Assembly (NCBI GenBank): GCA_030651695.1
Contig: JAUSCD010000030.1
Location: 124,001-188,000, forward strand
Direction: 5' to 3'
Source of the DNA: Pseudohongiella sp.
Lineage (GTDB): Bacteria > Pseudomonadota > Gammaproteobacteria > Pseudomonadales > Pseudohongiellaceae
Length of the DNA stretch: 64,000 bases
Below are positions 1-10,432 of this stretch, in pieces. Positions within the stretch are counted from its first letter, which is position 1. Every line of letters begins with the position of its first letter. A program made the translations under genes and the position numbers. The notes under the pieces are model-generated. The model made no database searches. It was not told the DNA's origin and worked only from the letters and a program-made list of their open reading frames with translations.

Positions 1-692
1 GCGTCGCAGCGTTGCGCGAACGCGTCAGCACCATGAATGCCGACTCACTTGAGAAAGGTGTTGAGCTGCTTAACCGAACAGTGCGCGCCCGGGAGCAGGC
101 GTGTGTGGAGCGTTTACTCAGCCTTTACCGGTTTTACCCTGATGATGTGGAAACGGCCGCGCTGCCTCTGGTTGACGGCCGCTGGCAAATGGATGCGTTT
201 GATCCCTTGTTGCTGCAGACCATGGGTGTTCGTGTAGGTGGCGGTGCAGCGGCAGGGGCAGCCGCCGGCGCGGGCATCGATCTGATGGTTGGCGGCCTGA
301 CTTTAGGCGCCGCCGCTGCAATTGGCGCATTGCTGGGCGGCGGGCTGCAAACACTCCGGCACTATGGCAGCGGCCTTTTGGGTAAGCTGACCGGCGAAAA
401 AAGTCTGCGTGTTGATGACAGCATCCTGCTGGTGCTGGCATCGCGCCAGTGTGAGTTGATTCTGGCGCTGGAGCGACGCGGTCACGCCGCCCAGCAGCGG
501 GCAGTGTCCTCCAGGGAGCTGCTCCCGCTGTTTCCCGAGAATGTACTGCCTGCTGCAATCCGTCTTGCACGTGCAAACCCATCGTGGGCGCAGGATAAGT
601 CAGCGTCATTTGGTGACGAGGGGCGGGAGGATGCGGTGGTGACGCTCAGTCACGACCTCGACACCGGCATGAGCACTTTACGTCAGCGCTAA
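1..692 (+). CDS. DUF3482-type GTPase, C-terminal part (5' end outside window)
   Basis: The reading frame is open from base 3, so this is the tail of a longer gene, not a small gene starting at the TTG or ATG near its left edge. The visible part has an amphipathic start, then a Gly/Ala-rich stretch around residues 75–115 (GGGAAAGAAAGAGID and a second run ending ALLGGG) that could insert in a membrane, then a soluble tail. This resembles the C-terminal half of bacterial GTPases with a DUF3482 domain, whose G domain would lie upstream. The role of the family is not established. The gap to the next gene (693–801) shows no clear terminator. Confidence 0.6.
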   Translation, partial: VAALRERVSTMNADSLEKGVELLNRTVRAREQACVERLLSLYRFYPDDVETAALPLVDGRWQMDAFDPLLLQTMGVRVGGGAAAGAAAGAGIDLMVGGLTLGAAAAIGALLGGGLQTLRHYGSGLLGKLTGEKSLRVDDSILLVLASRQCELILALERRGHAAQQRAVSSRELLPLFPENVLPAAIRLARANPSWAQDKSASFGDEGREDAVVTLSHDLDTGMSTLRQR

Positions 693-801
693 AACTATCT
701 GCTTCTTTCTATCGTGAGCACCGTATAATGCCTGCCTGTCAGGTAAGGGCGTTTTTGTCGATTCGTCTGTTGCGGGCTGCAGCCCCTGGAGTCTGGTTCT
801 C

Positions 802-1158
802 ATGGTACATCCGGCTGCCATCACGGTAGTTTTGCTTATTATCAGCAATATATTTATGACGTTTGCCTGGTATGCGCACTTGAAAGATCTGGCGCATAAA
901 CCGTGGATTATTGCGGCGTTGGTCAGCTGGGGGATTGCACTGCTGGAGTATCTGTTCCATGTGCCGGCCAATCGTATTGGTTTCACCGTGATGTCGGTGG
1001 GACAGTTAAAAATTTTGCAGGAAGTCATCACGCTGAGTGTTTTTGTGCCGTTTGCATTGTTTTATCTTAAAGAGCCGCTCAAGCTTGATTATCTATGGAG
1101 TGGTCTGTGTTTGCTGGGCGCTGTATTTTTTGCGTTCCGCAGCAGGTTGTGGGCATGA
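802..1158 (+). CDS. DMT-family small membrane protein (DUF486)
   Basis: A 118-residue protein with four predicted membrane segments (about residues 5–25, 36–52, 70–88 and 96–115), as expected for the DUF486 branch of the drug/metabolite transporter superfamily. Family members are thought to be half-size carriers that work as dimers; the substrate is unknown. The motif NRIGFTVMSVGQLKILQE near the middle is the most family-like stretch. A weak purine-rich ribosome site (ctggag) lies upstream. The stop codon overlaps the next start codon, so the two membrane proteins are probably translated together. Confidence 0.75.
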   Translation: MVHPAAITVVLLIISNIFMTFAWYAHLKDLAHKPWIIAALVSWGIALLEYLFHVPANRIGFTVMSVGQLKILQEVITLSVFVPFALFYLKEPLKLDYLWSGLCLLGAVFFAFRSRLWA

Positions 1159-1676
1159 TGACCAGGAAGGATATGGCTGAAAATGAAGTAACAGAAAAAA
1201 GCAGAGGGCTGCTTACCGGTGTATTCTTTGGTACCGGTTCCGGCGTGATTACCACGCTGGGTCTGATTGTGGGTCTGTTCGCCGGCACTGAGTCGATGGC
1301 GGCGGTGATGGGCGGGATTCTGGTGATCGCCGTATCGGACTCGATGTCAGATGCCTTTGGTATCCATCTGTCAGAAGAGGCGCGGCCCGACTCGACAACA
1401 CACAGTGTGTGGATGGCGACAGTGGTTACCTTCCTCACCAAATTTTTTGTAGCATCCACCTTTGTGCTACCGCTGTTGGTGCTACCGCTGCAACAGGCGG
1501 TTGTGGGATGCGTGCTCTGGGGCATTATCGTGCTGACCTTGCTCAGCATTTTTATTGCACGCCAGCAGGGGCAGGCGGCATGGCCGGCGGTGGCTGAGCA
1601 TCTGGGCATTGCAACGGTTGTGATCGTGCTGTCGTGGATGGTCGGGCTTGGCGTGCATCGATGGCTGGGAGTCTGA
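1155..1676 (+). CDS. VIT1/CCC1-like membrane protein
   Basis: Two adjacent ATG codons (1155 and 1158) overlap the stop of the upstream gene; I chose 1155. After a short charged N-terminus the protein has about five hydrophobic segments. The first reads GVITTLGLIVGLFAGT and is followed by VIAVSDSMSDAFGIHLSEEA. This glycine-rich helix followed by an Asp/Ser-rich stretch resembles the first part of VIT1/CCC1 iron/manganese transporters, although the protein is short and lacks an obvious cytosolic metal-binding helix. A metal-transport role is inference only. Confidence 0.5.
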   Translation: MMTRKDMAENEVTEKSRGLLTGVFFGTGSGVITTLGLIVGLFAGTESMAAVMGGILVIAVSDSMSDAFGIHLSEEARPDSTTHSVWMATVVTFLTKFFVASTFVLPLLVLPLQQAVVGCVLWGIIVLTLLSIFIARQQGQAAWPAVAEHLGIATVVIVLSWMVGLGVHRWLGV

Positions 1677-1736
1677 AAACGCCGGCTGTCTGAAAACAAG
1701 GCAAATCGTAATATCAGAAAAATACAGGAGAGTCAC

Positions 1737-3023
1737 ATGAAGCTGGAATCACTGGCGCTGCACCATGGATACAAGTCTGAAGCCACCACCAAGGCGGCTG
1801 CGGTACCAATTTATCAAACTACCTCTTACACGTTTGATGATACTCAGCACGGCGCAGATCTGTTCGATCTTAAGGTGGCGGGCAATATTTATACCCGTAT
1901 CATGAATCCAACAAATGCCGTGCTTGAACAGCGTCTGGCAGAGATGGAAGGTGGTATTGGTGCGCTGGCGCTGGCTTCCGGTATGGCAGCGATCACCTAT
2001 GCTATTCAATGCATCACCCGTGCCGGTGATAATATCGTCAGTACCAGCCAGCTTTATGGGGGCACGTATAATCTTTTTGCACACACACTGCCAACACAGG
2101 GTGTGGAAGTTCGTATGGCCTCTTTTGATGATTACGAAGGGCTGGAGAAACTCATTGACGATAAAACCCGCGCGGTGTTTTGTGAATCGATTGGTAATCC
2201 GGCCGGCAACGTTGTGGATCTGCAGCGTCTGAGTGAAATTGCTCACCGCCATGGCGTACCCTTGATTGTAGACAACACAGTGGCAACACCGTTTCTGTGT
2301 CGCGCGTTTGATCATGGCGCTGACATCATTGTGCACTCGTTGACCAAATACATCGGCGGTCACGGTACAACAGTGGGCGGCATTATTATTGACTCCGGAC
2401 GTTTTGACTGGGTTGCAAATAAAACCCGTTTTCCGATGTTGAATGAACCCGATCCGTCATATCACGGTGTGGTCTACACAGAAGCTTTGGGCCCTGCCGC
2501 TTACATCGGTCGTTGCCGCGTAGTGCCTTTGCGTAATACCGGCGCAGCACTTTCTCCGCATAGCGCGTTTCTGATTCTGCAAGGCCTGGAAACACTCGGT
2601 CTGCGTATGGAGCGCCATTGCCAGAATGCGTTAGGTGTTGCGCAGTACCTGAGGGATCACCCGAAAGTGGCCTGGGTTAATTACGCTGGTCTGCCTGAGA
2701 GCCCGTACAATGTCATCTGCAATAAAATCTGTCAGGGGCATGCGTCCGGTATTCTGAGTTTTGGCATCAAGGCGACTGATCAGTCGACAGCAAAAGAGGC
2801 GGGAGCAAAGTTTATTGATGCCCTGCAAATGATTCTGCGGCTGGTCAACATCGGTGATGCCAAGTCACTGGCATGTCATCCGGCATCAACAACACATCGT
2901 CAGCTCAACCCGCAAGAGCTCGCACGCGCGGGCGTCAGCGAAGATCTGGTACGTATTTCTGTCGGTATTGAACACATTGACGACATCATTGCTGATATTT
3001 CGCAGGCACTGGCCGGCGTATAG
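1737..3023 (+). CDS. metY: O-acetylhomoserine sulfhydrylase / aminocarboxypropyltransferase
   Basis: A 428-residue PLP enzyme of the Cys/Met-metabolism family. Visible signatures are YTRIMNPTNAVLEQRLAEMEGG near residue 52 (split here: YTRIMNPTNAVLEQ then RLAEMEGG), SGMAAITYAI for cofactor phosphate binding, VDNTVATPF, and the PLP lysine in HSLTKYIGGHGT. The extended insertions after the lysine and the total length match O-acetylhomoserine sulfhydrylases rather than the shorter cystathionine gamma-synthases. It should make homocysteine (or methionine with methanethiol) from O-acetylhomoserine in the cytoplasm. A strong ribosome site (aggag, 7 bases before the ATG) fixes the start. Exact substrate preference cannot be read from sequence. 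Confidence 0.9.
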   Translation: MKLESLALHHGYKSEATTKAAAVPIYQTTSYTFDDTQHGADLFDLKVAGNIYTRIMNPTNAVLEQRLAEMEGGIGALALASGMAAITYAIQCITRAGDNIVSTSQLYGGTYNLFAHTLPTQGVEVRMASFDDYEGLEKLIDDKTRAVFCESIGNPAGNVVDLQRLSEIAHRHGVPLIVDNTVATPFLCRAFDHGADIIVHSLTKYIGGHGTTVGGIIIDSGRFDWVANKTRFPMLNEPDPSYHGVVYTEALGPAAYIGRCRVVPLRNTGAALSPHSAFLILQGLETLGLRMERHCQNALGVAQYLRDHPKVAWVNYAGLPESPYNVICNKICQGHASGILSFGIKATDQSTAKEAGAKFIDALQMILRLVNIGDAKSLACHPASTTHRQLNPQELARAGVSEDLVRISVGIEHIDDIIADISQALAGV

Positions 3024-3031
3024 GAAATTTT

Positions 3032-3613
3032 ATGAAAAAGACATTGGGCACTTTCATGACAGTCATGATGATAACTGCATGCGGCGGGGCTGATGAGACG
3101 CCTGTTGCCTCTGCCACGATTGATCAGGCTGCAATGCAACAAGAGGCCGCTGGTATAGCGGGTCAGTTTGCTGGTACTTTGTTGCCTACTTTGCAGCAAG
3201 CCATGCAGGAAGGTGGTGCGGTCAATGGGATCAATGTCTGTTCAGTGCAGGCGCCTTTGATTGCACAGAATCTGAGTGAGCAAAGTGGCTGGCAGGTAAA
3301 ACGTGTCAGCCTTAAAGCTCGCAACAGTGCACTGGCAACACCGGATGCCTGGGAAACCGCAGTGTTGCAGGAGTTTGATCAGCGGCAGCAGTCTGGCGAG
3401 CCCGCGGGACAGATAAACAAAGCGGAGTTGGTTGATGGCGAGTTTCGCTACATGCAGGCTCAGCCAACGGGACCTCTGTGTTTAAGTTGCCACGGCACTG
3501 AGATTGCGCCAGAAGTCAGCGCTGCGCTGGCTCAACATTACCCCATGGATCTTGCTACGGGTTATCTGGAAGGTCAGGTTCGCGGAGCTATCAGCTTGCG
3601 GGCTCAGCCGTGA
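3032..3613 (+). CDS. DUF3365 haem-c lipoprotein
   Basis: A 193-residue exported protein. The N-terminus is a lipoprotein signal with lipobox MITAC, so it is probably anchored in the outer or inner membrane facing the periplasm. The C-terminal part carries a c-type haem site CLSCH within GPLCLSCHGTEI. The arrangement (a domain with NGINVCSVQAP, then a Trp-containing motif, then CxxCH) matches the DUF3365/Tll0287-like family, a haem-binding PAS-related fold linked to redox sensing or electron transfer. It starts 8 bases after the upstream gene; the two may share a transcript, but a functional link is not evident. Confidence 0.75.
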   Translation: MKKTLGTFMTVMMITACGGADETPVASATIDQAAMQQEAAGIAGQFAGTLLPTLQQAMQEGGAVNGINVCSVQAPLIAQNLSEQSGWQVKRVSLKARNSALATPDAWETAVLQEFDQRQQSGEPAGQINKAELVDGEFRYMQAQPTGPLCLSCHGTEIAPEVSAALAQHYPMDLATGYLEGQVRGAISLRAQP

Positions 3614-4155
3614 CTGAGGGGCCCCCGCAAGAGCAGGACTCTGCGCTGGGTGAGTCTGCCAGTCCGGACCATCAGGGGGCTGGCAGTGCAGTGTCGACTT
3701 CAAGTGGTGGTGGAGTCGTGAAAAAGCAGCTCTATGTGCATTTTGCCGCCTTCGCAGCGGGATTTATTATTGCAGCAGGTGTGGCCCAGGCCTCCGGTAT
3801 TCCGGTGGCTTGGGCAACGCCGATGTATTTTATCGTTGGCTGGCCTGTGATGTGTCTTGTGATCTATATGATGGCGCAAGCGTATCCTGAACGTGCCTGG
3901 CGCTGGACGCTGAGCATGATGCTGGGGCAGGTGTTCTCCTCCCTGTTTTTTGGGGGAGGTGCTTTTCTGCCAGTGGCCATGGTTTACGTAACCTTGCTGT
4001 CAGTTCCGCAGTTTTATGCCGGGACACTGGGTTCCAGAGCCGGGTTGCGCCGCTTGCCGCAGGATCAGTCCGCCACTACGAAGAACATTGATGACATCAG
4101 CGCTGGTGCTGTTGTTAAGGATTCAACGCACTCAGATTCACAGGACAATAAATGA
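3610..4155 (+). CDS. hypothetical small membrane protein
   Basis: The start is a GTG whose bases overlap the stop of the haem lipoprotein gene; an internal GTG at 3718 just before KKQLYVHF is an alternative that would drop a low-complexity Ser/Gly-rich N-terminus. Three or four hydrophobic segments follow (AAFAAGFIIAAGVA, MYFIVGWPVMCLVIYMM, LGQVFSSLFFGGGAFLPVAM, then VYVTLLSVPQFYAG), and the tail is hydrophilic. I do not recognise the family. Its 3' end overlaps the hemH start by four bases, so translation is coupled to ferrochelatase. Confidence 0.55.
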   Translation: MTEGPPQEQDSALGESASPDHQGAGSAVSTSSGGGVVKKQLYVHFAAFAAGFIIAAGVAQASGIPVAWATPMYFIVGWPVMCLVIYMMAQAYPERAWRWTLSMMLGQVFSSLFFGGGAFLPVAMVYVTLLSVPQFYAGTLGSRAGLRRLPQDQSATTKNIDDISAGAVVKDSTHSDSQDNK

Positions 4156-5231
4156 CTTTTAAGGGCAGTCCCGATTACACCCACAAGCAAACCGAGAAAA
4201 TTGGTGTGCTGATTACTAATCTTGGTACACCGGATGCACCTACAACATCGGCCTTGCGTCGTTATTTAAAAGAGTTTTTGTGGGACCCGCGAGTTGTGGA
4301 AACACCGCGGCCAATCTGGTGGCTGATTCTAAATCTGGTGATTCTGAATATTCGCCCGAGCCGTTCGGCAAAGTCTTATGCAACTGTATTTACGGATGAA
4401 GGTTCGCCTCTGCTGTTTCATACCCGACATCAGGCGCAAGCGCTGACAGCTGAGTTAAAAGCGCGTGGCCATGAGAATCTGGTGGTGGACTTTGCTATGC
4501 GCTATGGCAATCCTTCTATTCCATCAGTGTTGCAGAATATGTTTGATCAGGGCGTGGGCAAGTTAGTGGTACTGCCGCTGTATCCGCAATATTCCGCCTC
4601 GACCACTGCGTCAACCTTTGATGCCATAAGCGCAGATTTTACTAAACGACGCCGGATACCCGAGCTGCGTTTTATAAACCACTATCATGACTACGCGCCG
4701 TTTATTAAGGCGTCAGCAATTCGCATTCGTGATCATTGGCAAACGCATGGTCGTGCCGACAAGTTGATGTTTTCTTATCACGGCATTCCAAAACGTTATC
4801 TTCTTAATGGCGATCCTTATCACTGCGAGTGTTATAAAACCTCGCGTCTTATTGCCGAAGAGCTGGGATTGACGTCCGATGAATACATCACAACGTTTCA
4901 GTCACGATTTGGTAGGGAAGAGTGGTTGAAGCCATACACTGATCATACGCTGAAGGCATTCCCTGCGCAGGGTGTCAAATCCGTGCAGGTTGTCTGCCCT
5001 GGCTTTTCTGCCGATTGTCTGGAAACCATTGAAGAAATTGGTGAGGAAAACAAGGAGTATTTTCTGCACGCCGGTGGGGAGCGCTACGAGTACATCAGTG
5101 CGTTGAACGACAGGCCGGAACACATCTCAGCCTTGGCTGATCTGGTGCAGTCGAATATGCAGGGTTGGCAGCCAGCTGAAGATGATTTGCAGCGTCAGGG
5201 CAGGGCAATGGCGTTGGGCGCGGAAAAATAA
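4152..5231 (+). CDS. hemH: ferrochelatase
   Basis: A 359-residue protein with ferrochelatase signatures throughout: GVLITNLGTPDAPT at the N-terminus, FAMRYGNPSI, VLPLYPQYSASTTAST, and the catalytic region MFSYHGIPKRYLLNGDPYHC containing the active-site histidine. The segment YITTFQSRFGREEWLKPYT and VVCPGFSADCLETIEEI are also diagnostic. It inserts Fe(II) into protoporphyrin IX, the last step of haem synthesis, at the cytoplasmic face of the inner membrane. The start overlaps the upstream stop by four bases. A haem-c protein lies two genes upstream, but that is probably coincidence. Confidence 0.95.
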   Translation: MTFKGSPDYTHKQTEKIGVLITNLGTPDAPTTSALRRYLKEFLWDPRVVETPRPIWWLILNLVILNIRPSRSAKSYATVFTDEGSPLLFHTRHQAQALTAELKARGHENLVVDFAMRYGNPSIPSVLQNMFDQGVGKLVVLPLYPQYSASTTASTFDAISADFTKRRRIPELRFINHYHDYAPFIKASAIRIRDHWQTHGRADKLMFSYHGIPKRYLLNGDPYHCECYKTSRLIAEELGLTSDEYITTFQSRFGREEWLKPYTDHTLKAFPAQGVKSVQVVCPGFSADCLETIEEIGEENKEYFLHAGGERYEYISALNDRPEHISALADLVQSNMQGWQPAEDDLQRQGRAMALGAEK

Positions 5232-5232
5232 A

Positions 5233-5318
5233 ATGGGGACGGAGGAGTAACGGGGGCAACGGGGACGGAGGACCCCGGTCCTCCGTCCCCTTTGCCCCCG
5301 TTACTCCTCCGTCCCCAT
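5233..5318. repeat. 86-bp near-perfect hairpin between hemH and tolC 3' ends
   Basis: Left arm 5233–5259 and right arm 5292–5318 are perfect 27-base inverted repeats. Inside them, 5261–5274 and 5277–5290 are a second perfect 14-base inverted repeat, leaving one mismatched pair (5260/5291) and a two-base loop. The unit GGGGACGGAGGA occurs twice in the left half and again alone at about 21,401. It fills the gap between two convergent genes but has no T-run, so it is not a classic terminator. It may be a REP-like palindrome of the kind linked to REP-associated transposases. Confidence 0.85.
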
Positions 5319-5322
5319 CATG

Positions 5323-6675
5323 TTACTGTGCGGCTGCCGGCTGAGCAGCCAGCCACTCATTCAGATCGATAATATCCTGCGGAGTTAATACGCCAGCAGT
5401 GCGCTTGAGCTGCAGTGTATCGATAACGTAGTTGTAACGTGCTTCCGAGTAGTTACGCAGAGCCCCGAACAATTGCTGACGAGCCTGGACTACGTCAACA
5501 ATGTTGCGCGTGCCCACTTCATAACCGGCTTCAATTGCATTTAATGCAGCCTGGGCAGAAATGATGGCTTGTTGGCGCTGTGCAATCACCATGGCATCGG
5601 TGTTCACACGACGATAAGCGTTGCGAATGTTCTGCGTGGTCTGACGACGGATCAGGCTGGCCTGCTCTTGCTGCGAAACCAGGTCGTACTCAGCCTGACT
5701 GCGACGTGCGCTGACAGCATGGCCAGAGTACAGCGGAATGGTTACCTGCACTGCCACACTGAAACCTTCGATCACACCTGCATTCCGAATGCTGCCGTCT
5801 GCGCCTTGGTTCGAGCTGGAGTCGGTATTGGAGTATCCGCTTTGCAGGCCAATGGTCGGCAAATGTTCAGCGCGGCGTGCCTGCACGGTTCTCGCCTGTG
5901 CTTCAACGTTATATCGCGCTGCCAGCAATTGTGGATTGCTGTTCATTGCCTCAGCCACCCACATTTCCATTTCGCCATCAGCCGGGGTGACCGGGAAGTC
6001 TTCACGCAGAATTTCCAGATTGGGATGCGGTTGGCCGGTAATAGCTTCGAGTGCTTCATAACTGGATGAGAGTGTGTCTTCCGCCAGAATGGTATTGTTG
6101 CGTGCCAGGTCAAAAGCGGCTTGTGACTCGTACACTTCAGTAATGGCTACCAGGCCAACTTCTTCACGCTGACGGGTGCGGTCAAACTGACGCATGGCCG
6201 CTTCCTCTTCCTGGCGGCGCGTGCTCAGATCATCGATTGCGCGCAGCACGTTGAAGTAGGCTGTTGCCACGCGAATGATAAGTTCCTGCTCCTGAGCAGC
6301 AAAGTTATAAAATCTTGCCTGATCGGCTTCCTTGGCACCCTGATAGCTGTACCAGGAGTTCATGTTCAGCAACGCCTGGTTGATGTTGACACCGTAACGG
6401 CGTGTGCTGGCGTCCAGATCGGTAAAGCTGATAGTGCCTTCCGGGCCAGTCGATTGGCGCTGTTCTGAGAGAGTAGCACTCAGCTGTGGCAGCAGGCTGG
6501 CGCGCGCCAATCTGACCTGCTCCTGACCGGAGCGCAGCTGCGCCTGAGCCTGCCTTAATGTCGGATCATTTCGCATGGCCAGCTCCAGAATGCTGACCAG
6601 ATCGTCGGCAAACACCGGTTGTGCACAAACAAGCAATCCTGCCGCGAGAACCATCGTGCGGGTAAATCGTCCCAT
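5323..6675 (-). CDS. tolC: TolC-family outer membrane channel
   Basis: About 450 residues with a signal peptide (MGRFTRTMVLAAGLLVCAQP, cleavage after FA) and two outer-membrane-efflux repeats rich in long alpha-helix. Typical motifs are LRQAQAQLRSGQEQVRLARA in the first repeat, IRVATAYFNVLRA, and VGTRNIVDVVQARQQL then YVIDTLQLKRTAGVL in the second. I start at 6675 because the leader fits there and an AGGA lies about 9 bases upstream; a start 14 codons earlier would spoil the signal peptide. The trimeric channel serves tripartite efflux pumps and type I secretion. No pump or fusion protein gene is adjacent. Confidence 0.9.
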   Translation of the reverse strand: MGRFTRTMVLAAGLLVCAQPVFADDLVSILELAMRNDPTLRQAQAQLRSGQEQVRLARASLLPQLSATLSEQRQSTGPEGTISFTDLDASTRRYGVNINQALLNMNSWYSYQGAKEADQARFYNFAAQEQELIIRVATAYFNVLRAIDDLSTRRQEEEAAMRQFDRTRQREEVGLVAITEVYESQAAFDLARNNTILAEDTLSSSYEALEAITGQPHPNLEILREDFPVTPADGEMEMWVAEAMNSNPQLLAARYNVEAQARTVQARRAEHLPTIGLQSGYSNTDSSSNQGADGSIRNAGVIEGFSVAVQVTIPLYSGHAVSARRSQAEYDLVSQQEQASLIRRQTTQNIRNAYRRVNTDAMVIAQRQQAIISAQAALNAIEAGYEVGTRNIVDVVQARQQLFGALRNYSEARYNYVIDTLQLKRTAGVLTPQDIIDLNEWLAAQPAAAQ

Positions 6676-8984
<2,309 letters not shown>

Positions 8985-9067
8985 GAGCCACCAGGTTCAG
9001 GCGACCGAAAAACCCGCCGGGGTTCTGCCCCGGTGCATGTTGAAAGTTTGAATGCAGAGAGTGTTTG

Positions 9068-10141
9068 ATGAGTGATCTAAAAGCTGATGATCTGAACATC
9101 GAGTCTATCGAGACTCTGTTGACCCCTGCGCAGCTCAAGTCCGAGCTGCCGCTGGACGGCGCAGCGCTGGAATCTGTGCGTAATGCGCGTCAGACAATTT
9201 TTAATATTCTGGATCGCAAAGACCCTCGCCTGTTTGTGGTGATCGGGCCGTGCTCTATCCATGATCCCAAAGCGGCGCTGGATTATGCCGAGCGCCTGAA
9301 AGTGCTTGCAGATGAGGTTAAGGATACTCTGTATCTGGTCATGCGAGTGTACTTTGAAAAGCCACGCACCTCCATCGGCTGGAAAGGTCTGATCAACGAC
9401 CCGTATATGGACGATACATTCCGCATTCAGGATGGTCTGCGTATTGGCCGCAAACTGTTGCTGGACATCGTTTCCATGGGGCTGCCAGCGTCTACCGAGG
9501 CGCTGGATCCGATTTCTCCGCAGTACCTGCAGGATATGATTGCATGGTCTGCCATTGGGGCCCGGACCACGGAATCACAGACCCACCGTGAAATGTCCAG
9601 CGGCCTGTCCTCAGCAGTCGGTTTTAAAAATGGCACTGATGGCGGGCTGATGGTGGCGGTTAACGCGATGCAGTCAGTGAACAATCCGCACCGTTTCCTC
9701 GGCATCAACAAGGCCGGCCAGGTAGCAGTGGTGCGCACAAAAGGCAACCCGTATGCGCACGTTGTGTTGCGCGGCGGCAGTGCGGGTCCGAACTATGATT
9801 CCGTGCATGTTGCGCAAACTGAAGAAGCGCTGCGTAAAGGCGGTGTCAGTACCAACATCATGATCGATTGCAGTCATGCCAACTCAAACAAGGATCCGAT
9901 GGTTCAGTCGCTGGTATTGAAGGACGTTTCGCATCAGATTCTGGAAGGTAACCAGTCAATAGTGGGTGTGATGCTGGAGAGCAATATCAATTCCGGCAAT
10001 CAGAAGATCCCGAAAGATCTGGGTGATCTGCAGTATGGTGTGTCTGTGACCGATGCCTGTATTGACTGGGCGGAGACGGAGCGCAGCATCCGCGAGATGG
10101 CCGCGAAATTGAAGGATGTGTTGCCGACGCGTGGTGCCTGA
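9068..10141 (+). CDS. 3-deoxy-7-phosphoheptulonate synthase (type I DAHP synthase)
   Basis: About 357 residues, the first step of the shikimate pathway. Family motifs are VVIGPCSIHDP, MRVYFEKPRTSIGWKG, GLINDPYMD, SAIGARTTESQTHRE, GFKNGTDG, and IDCSHANSNKD. The wording STEALDPISPQYLQ and the GINKAGQVAVV region are closer to the Tyr/Trp-sensitive (AroF/AroH) isozymes than to AroG, but the feedback amino acid cannot be decided by eye. ATG 9068 is chosen over the TTG one codon upstream. A repeat region follows immediately. Confidence 0.93.
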   Translation: MSDLKADDLNIESIETLLTPAQLKSELPLDGAALESVRNARQTIFNILDRKDPRLFVVIGPCSIHDPKAALDYAERLKVLADEVKDTLYLVMRVYFEKPRTSIGWKGLINDPYMDDTFRIQDGLRIGRKLLLDIVSMGLPASTEALDPISPQYLQDMIAWSAIGARTTESQTHREMSSGLSSAVGFKNGTDGGLMVAVNAMQSVNNPHRFLGINKAGQVAVVRTKGNPYAHVVLRGGSAGPNYDSVHVAQTEEALRKGGVSTNIMIDCSHANSNKDPMVQSLVLKDVSHQILEGNQSIVGVMLESNINSGNQKIPKDLGDLQYGVSVTDACIDWAETERSIREMAAKLKDVLPTRGA

Positions 10142-10182
10142 TTTTTCTTTGGTGTCTTGGTGATGAGCTGGCTGGTGCTGTG

Positions 10183-10425
10183 GATGCTGCCGGCTCCGGG
10201 AGCACCGGGACATTCCTCAGGACGACGCCTGCGGCGTCTGATTGTCCTTCGCTCATGCCCCGATGCTCCCGAAGCCTCTGCGACTGCAGTGGTTGCCGCT
10301 CACCACGAAGGCATCCACTGACAGTGGAGCACCACGCGTCGGCATCTCATCCGGGGCCGCGAACGCGAGCGGCGTCCTGAGGAACTTCCCGGTGCTCAGA
10401 GTGCGTTCACCACCAAGGAACCGGC
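10183..10425. repeat. nested palindromic repeat, copy A plus a reversed half copy
   Basis: The core 10211–10255 reads as TTCCTCAGGACGACGCC, a short loop, GGCGTC, then TTGTCCTTCGCTCA. It is flanked by arms at about 10194–10211 and 10256–10273 that pair with each other (three mismatches in about 18). A second, reversed partial copy lies at about 10356–10400 (GGCGTCCTGAGGAAC), followed by two GGTGCTCAGAG direct repeats (10391 and 10429). It belongs to the same family as the copies near 15,750, 21,490 and 23,100. It fills the gap between aroF-like and the diguanylate cyclase gene; no gene is seen in it. Confidence 0.75.
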
Positions 10426-10432
10426 CCGGTGC

